A stretch of 64,000 nucleotides of DNA from Spirochaetota bacterium (GCA_027858855.1 JAQIBV010000049.1:1-64000), one strand, 5' to 3'; shown: positions 18,493 through 28,801, numbered from the stretch's first letter. The notes: generated by a model not told the origin, from the sequence alone. Numbers and translations are program-made.

Positions 18493-19617
18493 ATGAATTC
18501 AAGCACACAATTAATTTCGGAAATCTTGGGAATCGCGGGCGGGCTGGTTATTCTGGTATTTATGGGTCTCTATCGGAGTGAAAACAGACGTATTTCACAG
18601 GGTATACCGCTAATAATAATGACACAGGTTCTCTCTTTGATTTTTCACCTTGTCCTTCAGTTTACCGGGTGGACACAGAAATTTCCAGGGCTTACCTGGA
18701 GTAGCACACTGATAAGTGCGATTTTCCTGCTTTTTCTTATTAATAGCTATTTCATGGAACAGCCATTTCATAATATGAGGCAGTTGTTTCATCTTATTCC
18801 ATTACTCTTTTCAATTACCAGTTCACTCTTTTTTATTATACCCGACTTCAATTTCGCGACATCCCTCAGTCACCCGCTTGTTGAAAGGTCTCTTTTTATA
18901 TTTTCAGTTCTTCTGACATTATTATATCTTCTTTTAAGCGGGACTACAATCAGTCGACACTTTAAAAGGCTTGAACGACACTTTTCGTCTATTAATTATA
19001 CTACAAGGCGGGTAATTAAACTCTTCTATGTTTCTCTAGTAATACTACTAATATTTTCACTTATTCCGGCAACAATACTCTCTTTTGAATCATCAATAGA
19101 GCTGCAAAACTACTTCACATTGATATCTGCATCAAGAACCATTCCACTGTTCATCTTCTATTTCTTCTCCATTGCTCTTATTCTATCTCCCCCGCTTCCA
19201 TTAACGACAACTGATGACTTTACAGCAGGTGTCGTTAACATAGAATTGAAAGATGTGCAAACTATATACAACAGAATTATTTCAGAGCTGGAAAAACAAA
19301 AATTGTACCTTATTCCGGATCTTACTCTTGGTGTGGCCGCTGAGAAAATCAAAATACCCGCAGAGGAGATGTGCGCGGCAATTCAGCAGATAAAGGGAGT
19401 AAACTTCTATAATTTGATTAATGAATTAAGAATTAAGGAATCCCTTAAACTGCTTGAGAACCCTCTATGCAAAAACTTCCCCTTCGTTACAATAGCCTGT
19501 CAGGCTGGATTCAAATCAGAACTCTCATTTAAACGGGTGTTCAAAAAACTGACCGGGATCAAACCAAATGAGTACAGAAAACAACATGAATCAGAATCAG
19601 AATCAAAATCAATCTGA
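18493..19617 (+). CDS. Membrane-anchored AraC-family transcriptional regulator
   Basis: 374 residues. About seven hydrophobic helices (residues about 7-235) precede a C-terminal AraC helix-turn-helix domain (about 265-370) with the conserved IACQAGFKSELSFKRVFKKLTGIKPNEYR ending read in shorter pieces (IACQAGF, FKRVFKKLTG, PNEYR). The layout, a multi-helix membrane sensor fused to AraC DNA binding, matches the protein at 47941-49089. The start is tight: an upstream ATG at 18480 is in another frame. The ligand is unknown. Confidence 0.85.
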   Translation: MNSSTQLISEILGIAGGLVILVFMGLYRSENRRISQGIPLIIMTQVLSLIFHLVLQFTGWTQKFPGLTWSSTLISAIFLLFLINSYFMEQPFHNMRQLFHLIPLLFSITSSLFFIIPDFNFATSLSHPLVERSLFIFSVLLTLLYLLLSGTTISRHFKRLERHFSSINYTTRRVIKLFYVSLVILLIFSLIPATILSFESSIELQNYFTLISASRTIPLFIFYFFSIALILSPPLPLTTTDDFTAGVVNIELKDVQTIYNRIISELEKQKLYLIPDLTLGVAAEKIKIPAEEMCAAIQQIKGVNFYNLINELRIKESLKLLENPLCKNFPFVTIACQAGFKSELSFKRVFKKLTGIKPNEYRKQHESESESKSI

Positions 19618-19626
19618 TCTTTTAAA

Positions 19627-19643
19627 CCCCGTCACCGACGGGG
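19627..19643. terminator. GC-rich hairpin between convergent genes
   Basis: CCCCGTC (19627-19633) and GACGGGG (19637-19643) form a perfect seven-base stem with a three-base loop, nine bases after the AraC stop and before the RDD gene end. Likely a shared terminator, although neither side has a long T-run. Confidence 0.6.
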
Positions 19644-19662
19644 CGCTTAAAGCAAACCCCAT

Positions 19663-20100
19663 TCAATCAAACTTGATTTGATGTCCCGGTTTATCGATTA
19701 CCAGTGATTTTGAAATTATATCATGAAGTGCCTGCTTTTTCGAGGTAAACCCAGCCATAAAAAAACCAAAGAACAGAGGAAGTGCCGATATATACTTACA
19801 CAAGTTTCTGACAACAGCATGCTTAAAAGTCATCACCTCACCATCAAGCGATACAACTCTGATGTCAAAAAAAAGTTTTCCAAGAGTTGCATGAAAATTA
19901 GACGATTCCATCAGGGCAAAATAGAGCCAGGAAAAGGAGTGAACAACAACATGCCCGACACCCCAAGCATATATACCTCGTTCGGTCTCTCCACCAAAAG
20001 CTACAAGAAGAATTTGCCCCAATATTTCACCAAGAGCCCCTAAAGCCATTACATCCACAAACAGTGCTGCTGAGCGTCTCCAGAATCCAGCATATTTCAT
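19663..20100 (-). CDS. RDD family membrane protein
   Basis: 145 residues with three to four hydrophobic segments. The RDD signature residues are visible: an arginine pair at 8-9 (FWRRSAALFVDVMALG), Asp16 in the first helix, and the G-K-x-x-F-x-I-R-V-V segment near 73-82. Functions in this family are diverse, with some members reported as ion exchangers; no specific role can be given. An isolated gene. Confidence 0.8.
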   Translation of the reverse strand: MKYAGFWRRSAALFVDVMALGALGEILGQILLVAFGGETERGIYAWGVGHVVVHSFSWLYFALMESSNFHATLGKLFFDIRVVSLDGEVMTFKHAVVRNLCKYISALPLFFGFFMAGFTSKKQALHDIISKSLVIDKPGHQIKFD

Positions 20101-20171
20101 AAAAACCTACCTTTATTGTATTTCAAGAAGCTGCTTTTAAAAATCACCGCAAGAAGCACCAGGTTTTTTAT

Positions 20172-20290
20172 ATTAGGGACTTCGAAAACTACATTGTTTC
20201 AGAAGGTAATCATATTCAAGAGCCTATTTGAAAAAATTTTTCGTGTCACCCCTGTCGAAAACCTGATTATCAGAGATTACCATTATCATG
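20172..20290 (-). repeat. Dispersed repeat, diverged copy lacking the central core
   Basis: Reads ATTAGGGACTTCGAAAA, then CTACATTGTTTCAGA, GAGCCTATTTGAAAAA and TTTTTCGTG, ending GATTATCAGAGATTACC. Each block matches the reverse complement of the copy at 20601-20765 in the same order, but the central AGCAGCAAGAG core is missing. Confidence 0.65.
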
Positions 20291-20600
20291 CCAGTCAAAA
20301 ATGCGTCTATTGACTTTTATTTAGGAATTAGATTTTTTAACTACTATCAGATAAAGACTAAATACTGATTGACAATACAACTGAACAAACCATATTGATC
20401 ACTTATATATATAAAATATTTAGCATATCAGCTGTTTTCTAGCAACTCTTAATGGAACTAACTTAAGAATTATATATAAACTTGACTTGCATAATGAACT
20501 CTTAAAATATTGCATTTCTGAACATCAAATTTCATGCCCTACAGATAGTTCCCTTATTATTCTACAAGCTGATGCCGACAATTAATAAACAATTTAGTTT

Positions 20601-20765
20601 AATTATTAGTAACCTCTAATAATTAACTTTTCAACTAGGCCGCATATGCGAGCAGCAAGAGTCATCTTGCGACCAGCAAAGGAACTTACGAAAAATTCCT
20701 TTAGAATAGGCACTTAAACAATGTTACTCTCTGGAACATTGTAATTTTTCGAAGTCCCCTATTAT
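20601..20765 (+). repeat. Dispersed repeat, longest copy
   Basis: Left end AATTATTAGTAACCTCTAAT, core TGCGAGCAGCAAGAGTCATC (20647-20666) continuing to the CCAGCA at 20673-20678, an internal AAAGGAA...TTCCTTT hairpin (20677-20702), and right end TTTTTCGAAGTCCCCTATTA (20745-20764). The core contains CAAGA...TCTTG, a small stem. It shares 31 of 32 core bases with the copy at 46690-46787. Confidence 0.75.
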
Positions 20766-20868
20766 AAAGAATTGTACAAAACCGACCAATACTATTGAAG
20801 CCTGCAAAAAAATATTTTAATATGGATTTTACTAGTGTCCAAAATTTTTCAAGCAAAGTGGTAAAGAA

Positions 20869-22833
20869 ATGAACAAAATGAAACCAGTAATTGAACTTAA
20901 AACTGACAACTGTGTCAACTGTCACGCCTGTATTGCGGCATGTCCGGTTAAATATTGCAACGACGCCAGCCTGGACTATATGCAAATCAATCATGATATG
21001 TGTATTGGTTGCGGTAGCTGTATTACAGCATGTTCTCATGAAGCGAGGGGAATTATCGACGATTTCGATCTTTTTTTAGAAAACCGCAATAAACATAAAT
21101 TCTTCGCGATTGTCGCTCCAGCTGTTGCTGCAAACTTCCCTAAGCAATACCTGAACCTTAACGGCTTTTTACGTTCTCTGGGTGTCGAGGCCTTCTTTGA
21201 TGTTAGTTTTGGAGCCGAACTCACTGTCAAATCATACATCGAAGCAATAAAAGACAAAAATCCGAAAACTGTCATCTCGCAACCCTGCCCAGCAATTGTA
21301 TCCTACATCGAAATACATAAGCCACAGCTGCTGCAATATCTGGCTACGGCCGACAGCCCGATGCTTCATACCATAAAAATGGTTAAAGAATTTTACCCAA
21401 AATACAAGAAACATAGCGTTATAGTTGTTTCGCCCTGTCTTGCCAAACGTCGTGAATTTGACTCTACAGGTTACGGTGACTCTGTTTACAATGTGACCTA
21501 TCAATCACTCAACAACTATCTTGAAGAAAATAAAATAGAACTAAAGCAGTTTCCAAAGGTTAACTTTACAAATCCGCCTGCCGAACGAGCAGTGCTGTTT
21601 TCAACTCCCGGTGGGCTATTTAAAACCGCTATCCGTGATCTTCCCGAAATCGAAGAGAAAACCAGAAAAATTGAGGGAGCAAAAAATATCTATCACTATC
21701 TTGATAACCTGAAAGAGTCAATAAACAGTGGTGTTGCTCCTCTTCTGATAGATTGTCTTAATTGCGAAATGGGTTGCAACGGTGGACCAGGCACTCTTAA
21801 TTGTGATAAAACGGTTGATGAAATCGAACATCACATCTCAGAGCGAAACAGAGAAATGAAAAAGCATTACAGTAACCCATCCCTGAAAAAAACATCAAAG
21901 AAGATTAACAAGCTATTAAGCAAATTCTGGAAAAAGGGACTTTATGATCGCAGCTACTCTGATCGCTCGGCTTTGAACACAATCGAAACACCTTCTGAAA
22001 AACAAATAGATAAAATTTATGAATCCATGAAAAAGTTTTCTACAGCTGAAATCATCAACTGTAACTCATGTGGTTACGGAAGCTGCTACTCAATGGCGAT
22101 TGCAATTCATAATGGCCTGAATTCACCGGAAAATTGCCACTACTACCGCCAGAAACTTCTGGCCGAAGAGCACTATAGGACCGAATCAGAACATCAGAAT
22201 GCCCTTGAGGCAAACCGGCAAACTGAACTGAACAAAACTGCACTTGAAAAAGAGCATCAATCTAAAATGACAATCGCGCAACATGTCTCGGCGACAACAA
22301 CAGAGATGGAATCAAACAATCACTCCATTGCAAAAATGACCGAATCACTCTCTTCTCTTTCAAGAGAACAGGAGAAGAGCCTGAAAGGCCTGTTTAAAAC
22401 TCTTGCCGAAGCCGGTAAGATTACATCAGAATTCAAATCGATTGCCGAAGCAATTACTGATGTTGCCGAACAGACCGACATGCTTGCATTAAATGCGAGT
22501 ATTGAGGCCGCCCGTGCCGGTGAAGTCGGCCGTGGTTTTGCCGTAGTGTCAGATGAGGTAAAAACGCTTGCCGAAAACACGCAGCACGAGATTAAAAAAA
22601 TTGGTTCATTTACCGACAACCTGCAGAAGGTTTTTAACAGAATAAATGAATCATCTCATGATGTCTTTAACAACTTCGAAAGGATGTCCCAGCTTACAAC
22701 AGAAGTAACCGCGGCAACTGAAGAGATGGCCGCGGCAACAACGTCGGTTAATGCTGAGATTGCCAAACTTGCGTCATCTGAAGAAAATTCTGATCAGAAC
22801 GAAACAAGCAAAACAGACAAAAAACTAGCGTGA
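20869..22833 (+). CDS. [FeFe]-hydrogenase-like sensor fused to a chemoreceptor signalling domain
   Basis: 654 residues, no membrane segment. Order: two ferredoxin-type 4Fe-4S motifs (C15, C18, C21, C25; C45, C48, C51, C55), a hydrogenase large-subunit domain with candidate H-cluster cysteines C140 (SQPCPA), C190 ([10 protein letters not shown]), C299 and C303 (CEMGCNGG), a further 4Fe-4S domain of PF04060 type (C398, C401, C406, C423), a coiled coil, and a methyl-accepting signalling domain (about 470-640) whose hairpin tip reads [18 protein letters not shown]. The variant L1 motif and PF04060 domain match putative sensory group C enzymes rather than catalytic group A. It probably senses H2 or redox state and signals to CheA/CheW. 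No hydE, hydF or hydG is in the window. Confidence 0.9.
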   Translation: MNKMKPVIELKTDNCVNCHACIAACPVKYCNDASLDYMQINHDMCIGCGSCITACSHEARGIIDDFDLFLENRNKHKFFAIVAPAVAANFPKQYLNLNGFLRSLGVEAFFDVSFGAELTVKSYIEAIKDKNPKTVISQPCPAIVSYIEIHKPQLLQYLATADSPMLHTIKMVKEFYPKYKKHSVIVVSPCLAKRREFDSTGYGDSVYNVTYQSLNNYLEENKIELKQFPKVNFTNPPAERAVLFSTPGGLFKTAIRDLPEIEEKTRKIEGAKNIYHYLDNLKESINSGVAPLLIDCLNCEMGCNGGPGTLNCDKTVDEIEHHISERNREMKKHYSNPSLKKTSKKINKLLSKFWKKGLYDRSYSDRSALNTIETPSEKQIDKIYESMKKFSTAEIINCNSCGYGSCYSMAIAIHNGLNSPENCHYYRQKLLAEEHYRTESEHQNALEANRQTELNKTALEKEHQSKMTIAQHVSATTTEMESNNHSIAKMTESLSSLSREQEKSLKGLFKTLAEAGKITSEFKSIAEAITDVAEQTDMLALNASIEAARAGEVGRGFAVVSDEVKTLAENTQHEIKKIGSFTDNLQKVFNRINESSHDVFNNFERMSQLTTEVTAATEEMAAATTSVNAEIAKLASSEENSDQNETSKTDKKLA

Positions 22834-24051
22834 GACCATAAAATCACGAACTACCTTTCCCTCCGCAATGACCGCGCGGGGAAACGCCCCTAAATGGAAT
22901 GGATCCTGGTCCCACACAATTATGCTGGCCAGTTTTCCTGCTTCAACTGTACCGAGATCCTTTTCCAGCCCTAAAATCTTTGCGCTCCTTGAGGTTATCA
23001 GACTGATTGCCTCTGCGGGCTGCATACCCTGTATCAAAAAATACTTCAAGGAGTCCCGCAAACTATGAGTGAGAACCACAGGATGATCAGTCATCAGTGC
23101 ATACTCTGCCTTTGATCTCATCAACAGCGCCGGATTCTGATAATAAGCATGCTTGAGCTCCACCTTGTAATCAAACGAGCCGAGCGGACCATATACTATG
23201 GGAATATTTTTCTGTGCAATAATGTCAAATATCTCCTGATTAAAAACATCACATGCATGTTCAATTGTAATCTTCAGTTCATACTTCTCTGCAAGTTCCA
23301 GCAGATAGAGAATATCATCCTCTTTATGAACATGAACTTTGCATATCTTTTTACCGTCAAGAATCTCCAGAAGTGCCTTCTCGGTCGGACTGAATTCCAG
23401 CTCATGTTCCAGATGCACTATTTCAATCCGTTCCAGACGAGTCTCATTATCAATTTTATCATCGTTAAAGCGCTCTTCAATATCACTTAACGAATCCTCC
23501 AGAGAGCAACGCTCCTTTTCACGTTTCTGCAAAACATCATCAAAGGTCGTCTCAAGGTGTGCATAGACTCCCATGCGGGTTGTCGGGCGCGTACCTTTCC
23601 AGTTTCCCGTTGAGCGCGGATTAAACCCCAGCGCCATCTTATAACCATAATGCTTAATAAGCGCCTCACCTCGGGTACGTGCAAAGTTCTTGATAATCAT
23701 GGCCTTACCGCCAAGCAGGTTACCGCTACCGGGAACAACACAGCTATAAAGAACTCCAAAGTCTACTGCATCAGCAAAAGCCCGGTCATCGAAATAGATG
23801 CTGTTTAAAGGGTTGTTAAGCGGAGTAATCTGGTCGATCTCATCATTAGTTTCGCCCTCTTCTCCCGGCTCCCCCTGTCGTTCCATCCCTATATGCGAGT
23901 GCGGGTCTATGAAGGCAGGCGTTACCACGCCCTCAAAATCGACTTCACAGGGCTCTGAACTTACTGAAACAATACGATCATTTTCAATTGTAATAAAACT
24001 ATTTTCTGAAGAGGTTAATCCATCGTACAAAAGAGTTGCTTTAATTTTCAT
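22825..24051 (-). CDS. Amidohydrolase family protein (imidazolonepropionase-like)
   Basis: 408 residues from the ATG at 24051; GTG codons four and three codons further out are less likely. A TIM-barrel metal-dependent hydrolase: metal ligands are seen in [20 protein letters not shown] and TDHPV, and the C-terminal A-x-x-L-G-L-E-x-x-L-G-T-V-E-x-G-K-x-A-x-I-I-V-W-D segment is diagnostic of this amidohydrolase group (COG1228). Substrate unknown. Its 3' end overlaps the hydrogenase-chemoreceptor gene by nine bases on the opposite strand. Confidence 0.88.
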   Translation of the reverse strand: MKIKATLLYDGLTSSENSFITIENDRIVSVSSEPCEVDFEGVVTPAFIDPHSHIGMERQGEPGEEGETNDEIDQITPLNNPLNSIYFDDRAFADAVDFGVLYSCVVPGSGNLLGGKAMIIKNFARTRGEALIKHYGYKMALGFNPRSTGNWKGTRPTTRMGVYAHLETTFDDVLQKREKERCSLEDSLSDIEERFNDDKIDNETRLERIEIVHLEHELEFSPTEKALLEILDGKKICKVHVHKEDDILYLLELAEKYELKITIEHACDVFNQEIFDIIAQKNIPIVYGPLGSFDYKVELKHAYYQNPALLMRSKAEYALMTDHPVVLTHSLRDSLKYFLIQGMQPAEAISLITSRSAKILGLEKDLGTVEAGKLASIIVWDQDPFHLGAFPRAVIAEGKVVRDFMVSR

Positions 24052-24275
24052 CCAATACACCACATTTTTTAGTTAGAAGATTATGATTGTTACTATCCAA
24101 TAACAAATAATAGTGTTACCCCGAAAAGCAACAATTTTTTGCTTGTCTACTAATGTAAGGTTAAACTATAAATAACAAAAGACATTCTTAAAGATAACCC
24201 ATGAACGCTGTTTGCTAATTTTCTGCATCTGGGGTTTTAGCAAAACCGCACAGCATACCTTTTCGGAGGCCTTAT

Positions 24276-24929
24276 ATGGAATTATACCCAGTTTTTATTT
24301 CTATATATGTTCTGCTTGTAATACTGGTTCTGACTCTGGAAAATCAGAAAAGCAGGTTTTACCCCTTCTTCAAGGCGATTCCGGCTCTGATGTGTGCATT
24401 TCTGCTCTTATGGAGTTTGAGCACCCTAAATGGAAAGATACAGACGCACCTGTATATTATTCCGGTTGCACTTGTTTTTGGGGCCTGTGGTGACTTCCTA
24501 CTGGCTCGTATGACCGATATCAGATATGGATTAATTGCATTTTTGGCGGGGCACTGTATCTATTCTTTCATTTTTATATCAGCTGCAACAGGCTTAAGCC
24601 TGTACTCACTATCCATCGCAATACCGGTTTTAATCTATTGTCTCTTTTTTTTCAGAAAGCTTCCAAGCCAAAACCGTTCGTTAAGGTTTCCAGTTTTAAT
24701 CTATGTAACCATTCTTACATGCATGATAATTACCGCAACAAACCTCTCCATGGTCAGCGGTAACTATCTGTTCATATCCGGAGGCCTGCTCTTTCTTTGT
24801 TCAGATGCACTTCTGGCCTGGGACATGATGGTTCAAAGAGTTAGGAATTCAATTCTCCTGACTCTTCCGCTCTATTACTCGGCACAACTACTGTTAACCT
24901 CCGCAATAATTGAAACAGTTATCGCCTGA
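24276..24929 (+). CDS. YhhN family integral membrane protein (lysoplasmalogenase-like)
   Basis: 217 residues with about eight hydrophobic helices. YhhN/TMEM86 motifs are present: ALVFGACGDFLL, a G-H-C-I-Y-S-F segment, GGLLFLCSDALLAW and YYSAQLLL. Characterised relatives hydrolyse the vinyl-ether bond of lysoplasmalogens, which fits an anaerobe that makes plasmalogens, but the activity is inferred. GGAGG lies six bases before the ATG. The 3' end overlaps the next gene (minus strand) by 11 bases. Confidence 0.85.
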   Translation: MELYPVFISIYVLLVILVLTLENQKSRFYPFFKAIPALMCAFLLLWSLSTLNGKIQTHLYIIPVALVFGACGDFLLARMTDIRYGLIAFLAGHCIYSFIFISAATGLSLYSLSIAIPVLIYCLFFFRKLPSQNRSLRFPVLIYVTILTCMIITATNLSMVSGNYLFISGGLLFLCSDALLAWDMMVQRVRNSILLTLPLYYSAQLLLTSAIIETVIA

Positions 24930-25539
24930 ATGAATCCAGAGAATAACTCTGTCGAAACATCAACTTTTCTTCATCGTCGAAGATTAAAATAGTCACTTTA
25001 TTGAAGAACACATATTTACGCCGATAGTGGCTCAAAAACTCATAACGGAAAGCATAGTAGTCTGTTAGATGATAAGCCTTGCCGGTATCCGGGCTCACTC
25101 CTGTTTTAATATTCTTGGGATATTTTATTATACTCTTTTCTCCCTCGATCTCGTACTCATACTGTGATACGTCTTCAGGTAGGGATTTAATATACTTTGT
25201 ATCTATTCGTTTGGGAGTTATCTTTTTTTTACCAAAACTGTCATAAACCCAAACCAGTTCTTCATTGGTAGCGACAATGTGTATATATAAATCTAGACTT
25301 ATATCAACTTCATTTTCGAGCTGAAAATCAACCTGAAGTAGCTCACCCCTGCCACGAGGATCAACCTTTTTATTAAAAGATATATGACGGATCTCAAACT
25401 CTTCGCTCTGTACCATCTGTGTCGGAAGATCTTTTTCCGTTGTCGAACCTGAACGGTCGCTCTTTTTTTCTTCGTCCTCTTTCGCCTGCGCCCATAAAAG
25501 AACAGGAATGAGTATGAGTATTACAACTAATCTTTTCAT
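24919..25539 (-). CDS. Secreted hypothetical protein, last gene of the TPR/barrel operon
   Basis: 206 residues with a signal peptide (cleavage likely after LLWAQA), then a charged linker rich in Lys, Glu and Ser and a beta-rich domain ending RQSYSLDSF. No family is recognised. It follows the two TPR/barrel genes on the same strand after an 89-base gap that holds an 11-bp tandem repeat, so it may be co-transcribed and act in the same envelope process. Confidence 0.6.
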   Translation of the reverse strand: MKRLVVILILIPVLLWAQAKEDEEKKSDRSGSTTEKDLPTQMVQSEEFEIRHISFNKKVDPRGRGELLQVDFQLENEVDISLDLYIHIVATNEELVWVYDSFGKKKITPKRIDTKYIKSLPEDVSQYEYEIEGEKSIIKYPKNIKTGVSPDTGKAYHLTDYYAFRYEFLSHYRRKYVFFNKVTILIFDDEEKLMFRQSYSLDSFRR

Positions 25540-25562
25540 TTTACCACCATCCTCTGGTTTGA

Positions 25563-25595
25563 TATTATCTAACTATTATCTAACTATTATCTAAC
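25563..25595. repeat. Three tandem copies of an 11-bp unit
   Basis: TATTATCTAAC occurs at 25563-25573, 25574-25584 and 25585-25595, followed by a partial fourth unit (TATA). The 11-base period is near one DNA turn, so it could be protein-bound or affect spacing within the operon. Confidence 0.8.
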
Positions 25596-25628
25596 TATAA
25601 CCTGCTTACTTTCTAAAGATACCTATCA

Positions 25629-27011
25629 TCAGTATCCACCCTCTACACCGACTTCCAAGGCTGCTTCATGTTTTTCACGAGACGGCATAACTGCCTCAAC
25701 AGTTATTTTCTGATATAGTGTCAATTCTTTGGAAAACCTCTGCTCAAACTTTGCACCAATAACGTGCGCTAAAGTGCTTATGCCAGAAAGTGGTGCGCCT
25801 TTAAACCAGTTACTGCTGTCGATTCCGAACATTCCCTGACCGTTTAAAGAGGAGTAGGGATCACTGTTATTCTCATTCTTCATGTAAATCCGTTCTGTTA
25901 ACGAGAGATGTATCCTATGAAATGCCGATGGATTATTGTTAAATATTACACCGGCTGAAAACTCATAGGTTCCAGAGTAATCTGAAACAGGCCTCTCTCC
26001 GGTGTTGTCAAAAAAATAAAACTCATGCGTAGCAAATCCGAATTGAAGGTCATAACTTCTTCTAAATGCTCGAACCCACTCTATCTCAAAAAGTGACACA
26101 TCAAAATAGCGTTTAGAACCATAACCGGTATCATGAGGAATCAACCTGGGGTACCAGCGCATGTCCACACGATTCTTATCGTTTTCGTATCCATATATAA
26201 TACCCAGCTTTACATCATGTAATAGCAGCTTTCTGTCAAAATGGTTGTTACCCCTGTAATGTGAAACAAGTAGACCTGCGCCGAAATAGTAGGCTTCGCC
26301 AATCGTATATACTTCAAGCCTCTCATTTAGTATTAATGTGTCTGCAAGAAGTGAACCAAAATAGGGGTTTCCGGCACGAGCCCTGACTCCCCAGCGGTTC
26401 CTGTGATTATACTCACCCCAGGCTTCGAAAGTAAGATCGAGAAAAGGCCCCGGATTATCAACATATCCGAAAGAGTAGTCATCGGTGTACAACCCTGCAA
26501 GCCCCGTTACCTGAGCACCGGCTGTAAAGATACGGCGTTCAAGCAGCTTAAAAGTTCGATTAGGATCATCCAGAAGATACTGATCGCGACTATGCCTTTC
26601 ACGATAAGCCTTTGTAAGCCACTCCGGAATTTTATCATTTGTTGGATCAAGCTGCATGCCTGTTTCACCGATTGTAACGGCCCTCTGATATTGACCCAGC
26701 TTATAACTGACAAAGCCTGCACGTTCGTACGAAACCACCTGTCGCGGATTTCTTTTTATTGCCTCCTCATAATTCAGGAGTGCATTTTTATAGTCTCGCT
26801 GCTGCTCATAACTCCAACCTATATTATGATACACAAGGGCCGCACCAATATCCGATTTGCTAATTCCTTTATCAAAGTCCTTAGCGGCCTCATCATAGTT
26901 TCCGCTCTTACTCTTATCTACACCCGAGCGGTTCAACTCATCGACAGTCTGCGCAAATAGAGAACCGTCAATCGAACATACCACTACGATTATCATTAAC
27001 AACTTTTTCAT
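25629..27011 (-). CDS. TPR-repeat protein with C-terminal outer-membrane barrel-like domain, paralogue 2
   Basis: 460 residues. Signal peptide (1-20, ending LFAQ), then about three TPR units (about 25-135) including ALLNYEEAIKRNPRQVVSYERAG read in pieces, followed by a beta-strand-rich part (about 160-460) with many aromatic and Gly residues and a terminal E-G-G-Y. It is clearly paralogous to the upstream gene: same length, same repeat order, the shared R-N-P-R-Q-x-V-S-x-E-R motif and the same barrel-like block. It overlaps that gene by four bases (ATGA). Possibly an outer-membrane assembly or polysaccharide export component. Confidence 0.7.
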   Translation of the reverse strand: MKKLLMIIVVVCSIDGSLFAQTVDELNRSGVDKSKSGNYDEAAKDFDKGISKSDIGAALVYHNIGWSYEQQRDYKNALLNYEEAIKRNPRQVVSYERAGFVSYKLGQYQRAVTIGETGMQLDPTNDKIPEWLTKAYRERHSRDQYLLDDPNRTFKLLERRIFTAGAQVTGLAGLYTDDYSFGYVDNPGPFLDLTFEAWGEYNHRNRWGVRARAGNPYFGSLLADTLILNERLEVYTIGEAYYFGAGLLVSHYRGNNHFDRKLLLHDVKLGIIYGYENDKNRVDMRWYPRLIPHDTGYGSKRYFDVSLFEIEWVRAFRRSYDLQFGFATHEFYFFDNTGERPVSDYSGTYEFSAGVIFNNNPSAFHRIHLSLTERIYMKNENNSDPYSSLNGQGMFGIDSSNWFKGAPLSGISTLAHVIGAKFEQRFSKELTLYQKITVEAVMPSREKHEAALEVGVEGGY

Positions 27012-28450
27012 CGAATGTACCCCGCTCCAAAGCGGATCATAAACTCATGTCGTTCGCTCTCATAACCTGCAAGTTCAAAGATCAGTGATTGATATAAAAA
27101 GAAGTTTTCTGAAAACCTTTCATCAATTTGAAAGCTTAAAACAGTGTTTTTGACTGTTTGCCCCGAAAAAATAGAGCCACCATCACGATTTTTATCTATT
27201 CCCAGAAAACTTTGCCCGTTAAAAAATCCGTATGGCTCATCTACATCCGTTTTAACAATATACTGGCGCAAAGCGGCCTCTGCTGTTAAGCGCAGATCGA
27301 CACCGGGAAACAGACTGTAATTTGTAAAGGTTGCCCCTATTGCACCATCAAAATATCCGTAATAGTCAGAGACAGGATCATCATGATTAAACAGATAATA
27401 GTCATAACTAGAGACACGCACATAGTAGTTAAAATCTGGTTTAAACAGATAGGTGTACTTAAATTCGAACTGTGCTGTATCATAGCTGGTTCCTGACAGA
27501 TAACTTAAGTCAAGAAGCAGCAACCTGGGGTAAAAAAGAAGATCCATAATATAGTCTTCACCCTCATAATGCACAGTAGCTCCGAGTTTGTAATCATGCA
27601 GCAACTCATTTTTGTTTTGAAGCAGGTCGGACTGATAATGACTCAACAGAAGCCCGCCACCTATAACAAGCCGGCCCATGTAATACAAACACTCAAGCCG
27701 CTCACTCTGAGATATCACATCGGGCAGACCGACTCCCGTATATGGATGTTCAAAGAGTCCATAAAATCCTATCTTTTTAAAGGGGCGATAATAGGCCTGA
27801 CCACGATAGGGAAAGTTAGCAACAATTCCCTCAACTTTTTCATAACCTATTTGGCTATCTGATTCAGGCTGGTAGAAAAAACGTAGATCAAAATCAAATG
27901 TACCATAAAAAGTTCCACGGAAAGGGTCTATTCGTTTATAAGGGCTGCTTCCCTGCCATAACGGCTCCCGGTCGGCGACCAGCCCTTCATATGGTACAGC
28001 GTCAATTGTATCCACCTTTCTACGATAGGCATCATAAATCCAGGTCTTAACCTGTCTATTATCGGGATCGACCTCCAGCGTCTTTTCTCCAAAATGCACA
28101 GCCTTACCATAGCGCCCCTGTTTATAATTCAGGTATCCAAGACGCTCAAACGATACCGCCTGACGGGGATTACGACGTGCGGCCTCTTCAAAAGCAACAA
28201 GGGCCTCTTCAATATTACCGCGTTTTTCAAGCATAACGCCCTTATTATGAAGAAGCTTGGCCGATTCCTGATTATATATAGAAGCAGCACGTGTGAAATC
28301 TTCACGTGCTTTCTCGTGTCGCCCATCCTTGCCCCGGTCGACTCCCCTTTTATTGAAGGAATCGGTAGTCGTCTGAGCGGCAAGCATGCCTGTATACATC
28401 AGAAGTAGGATAATAACTGCTCTGTTAATAACAATTTTCACATTAATCAC
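27008..28450 (-). CDS. TPR-repeat protein with C-terminal outer-membrane barrel-like domain, paralogue 1
   Basis: 480 residues from a GTG start (an ATG just upstream meets TGA at once). Signal peptide ends near GMLAAQ. TPR units at about 30-140 (NKGVMLEKRGNIEEALVAFEEA is typical), then a long beta-strand-rich region (about 170-480) ending R-F-G-A-G-Y-I-R. First gene of an operon with its paralogue (ATGA overlap) and probably the secreted protein at 24919-25539. A recent or ancient tandem duplication produced the pair. Confidence 0.7.
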   Translation of the reverse strand: MINVKIVINRAVIILLLMYTGMLAAQTTTDSFNKRGVDRGKDGRHEKAREDFTRAASIYNQESAKLLHNKGVMLEKRGNIEEALVAFEEAARRNPRQAVSFERLGYLNYKQGRYGKAVHFGEKTLEVDPDNRQVKTWIYDAYRRKVDTIDAVPYEGLVADREPLWQGSSPYKRIDPFRGTFYGTFDFDLRFFYQPESDSQIGYEKVEGIVANFPYRGQAYYRPFKKIGFYGLFEHPYTGVGLPDVISQSERLECLYYMGRLVIGGGLLLSHYQSDLLQNKNELLHDYKLGATVHYEGEDYIMDLLFYPRLLLLDLSYLSGTSYDTAQFEFKYTYLFKPDFNYYVRVSSYDYYLFNHDDPVSDYYGYFDGAIGATFTNYSLFPGVDLRLTAEAALRQYIVKTDVDEPYGFFNGQSFLGIDKNRDGGSIFSGQTVKNTVLSFQIDERFSENFFLYQSLIFELAGYESERHEFMIRFGAGYIR

Positions 28451-28801
28451 ATACTATACCAGAAGAGCACGTTAAACACACATTAGGCTGTTTTTAAAGT
28501 ACTCAATATTCTATACCCACTATACAGAGTATCGACCCATATTCAGGATTGTTTTATAGAGAAAATTTAAAAACTCAATTTTAAAGCCATAGTTTAGACT
28601 CATAAGCGGTCTTTTCCATTTAAACTGTAAATCTATCTTCTAATTCAAACCTGTTAAGTACTACGCTTCAATCATGAAGTTGGAATTGGTAATTACAAAT
28701 TGCAAAATGCAAACTGGTAACAACTTTTCGATTGACACTAAATAGGTGAAAACAGCTAATTAACAGAATCAACCCATGAAATCACAAATAAACCGGATTA
28801 T
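28451..28801. other. 351-base divergent intergenic region
   Basis: Lies between the minus-strand TPR operon and bioB. AT-rich, no coding frame. TTGACA at 28732-28737 followed 17 bases later by GCTAAT (28755-28760) is a weak candidate bioB promoter. No clear BirA-type operator palindrome was found. Confidence 0.4.

Larger units (their letters stand above)
20101..20868. other. 768-base intergenic region carrying two inverted repeat copies
   Basis: Two copies of the dispersed repeat lie here in opposite orientation (20172-20290 and 20601-20765), about 310 bases apart. The stretch between them is AT-rich, with no coding frame. The right copy ends about 100 bases before the hydrogenase-chemoreceptor start, so it may influence that gene's transcription. 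Confidence 0.7.

Noticed and set aside
26403-26960. 185-codon plus-strand frame inside a TPR/barrel gene
   Set aside because: Antisense shadow of a conserved paralogue pair.
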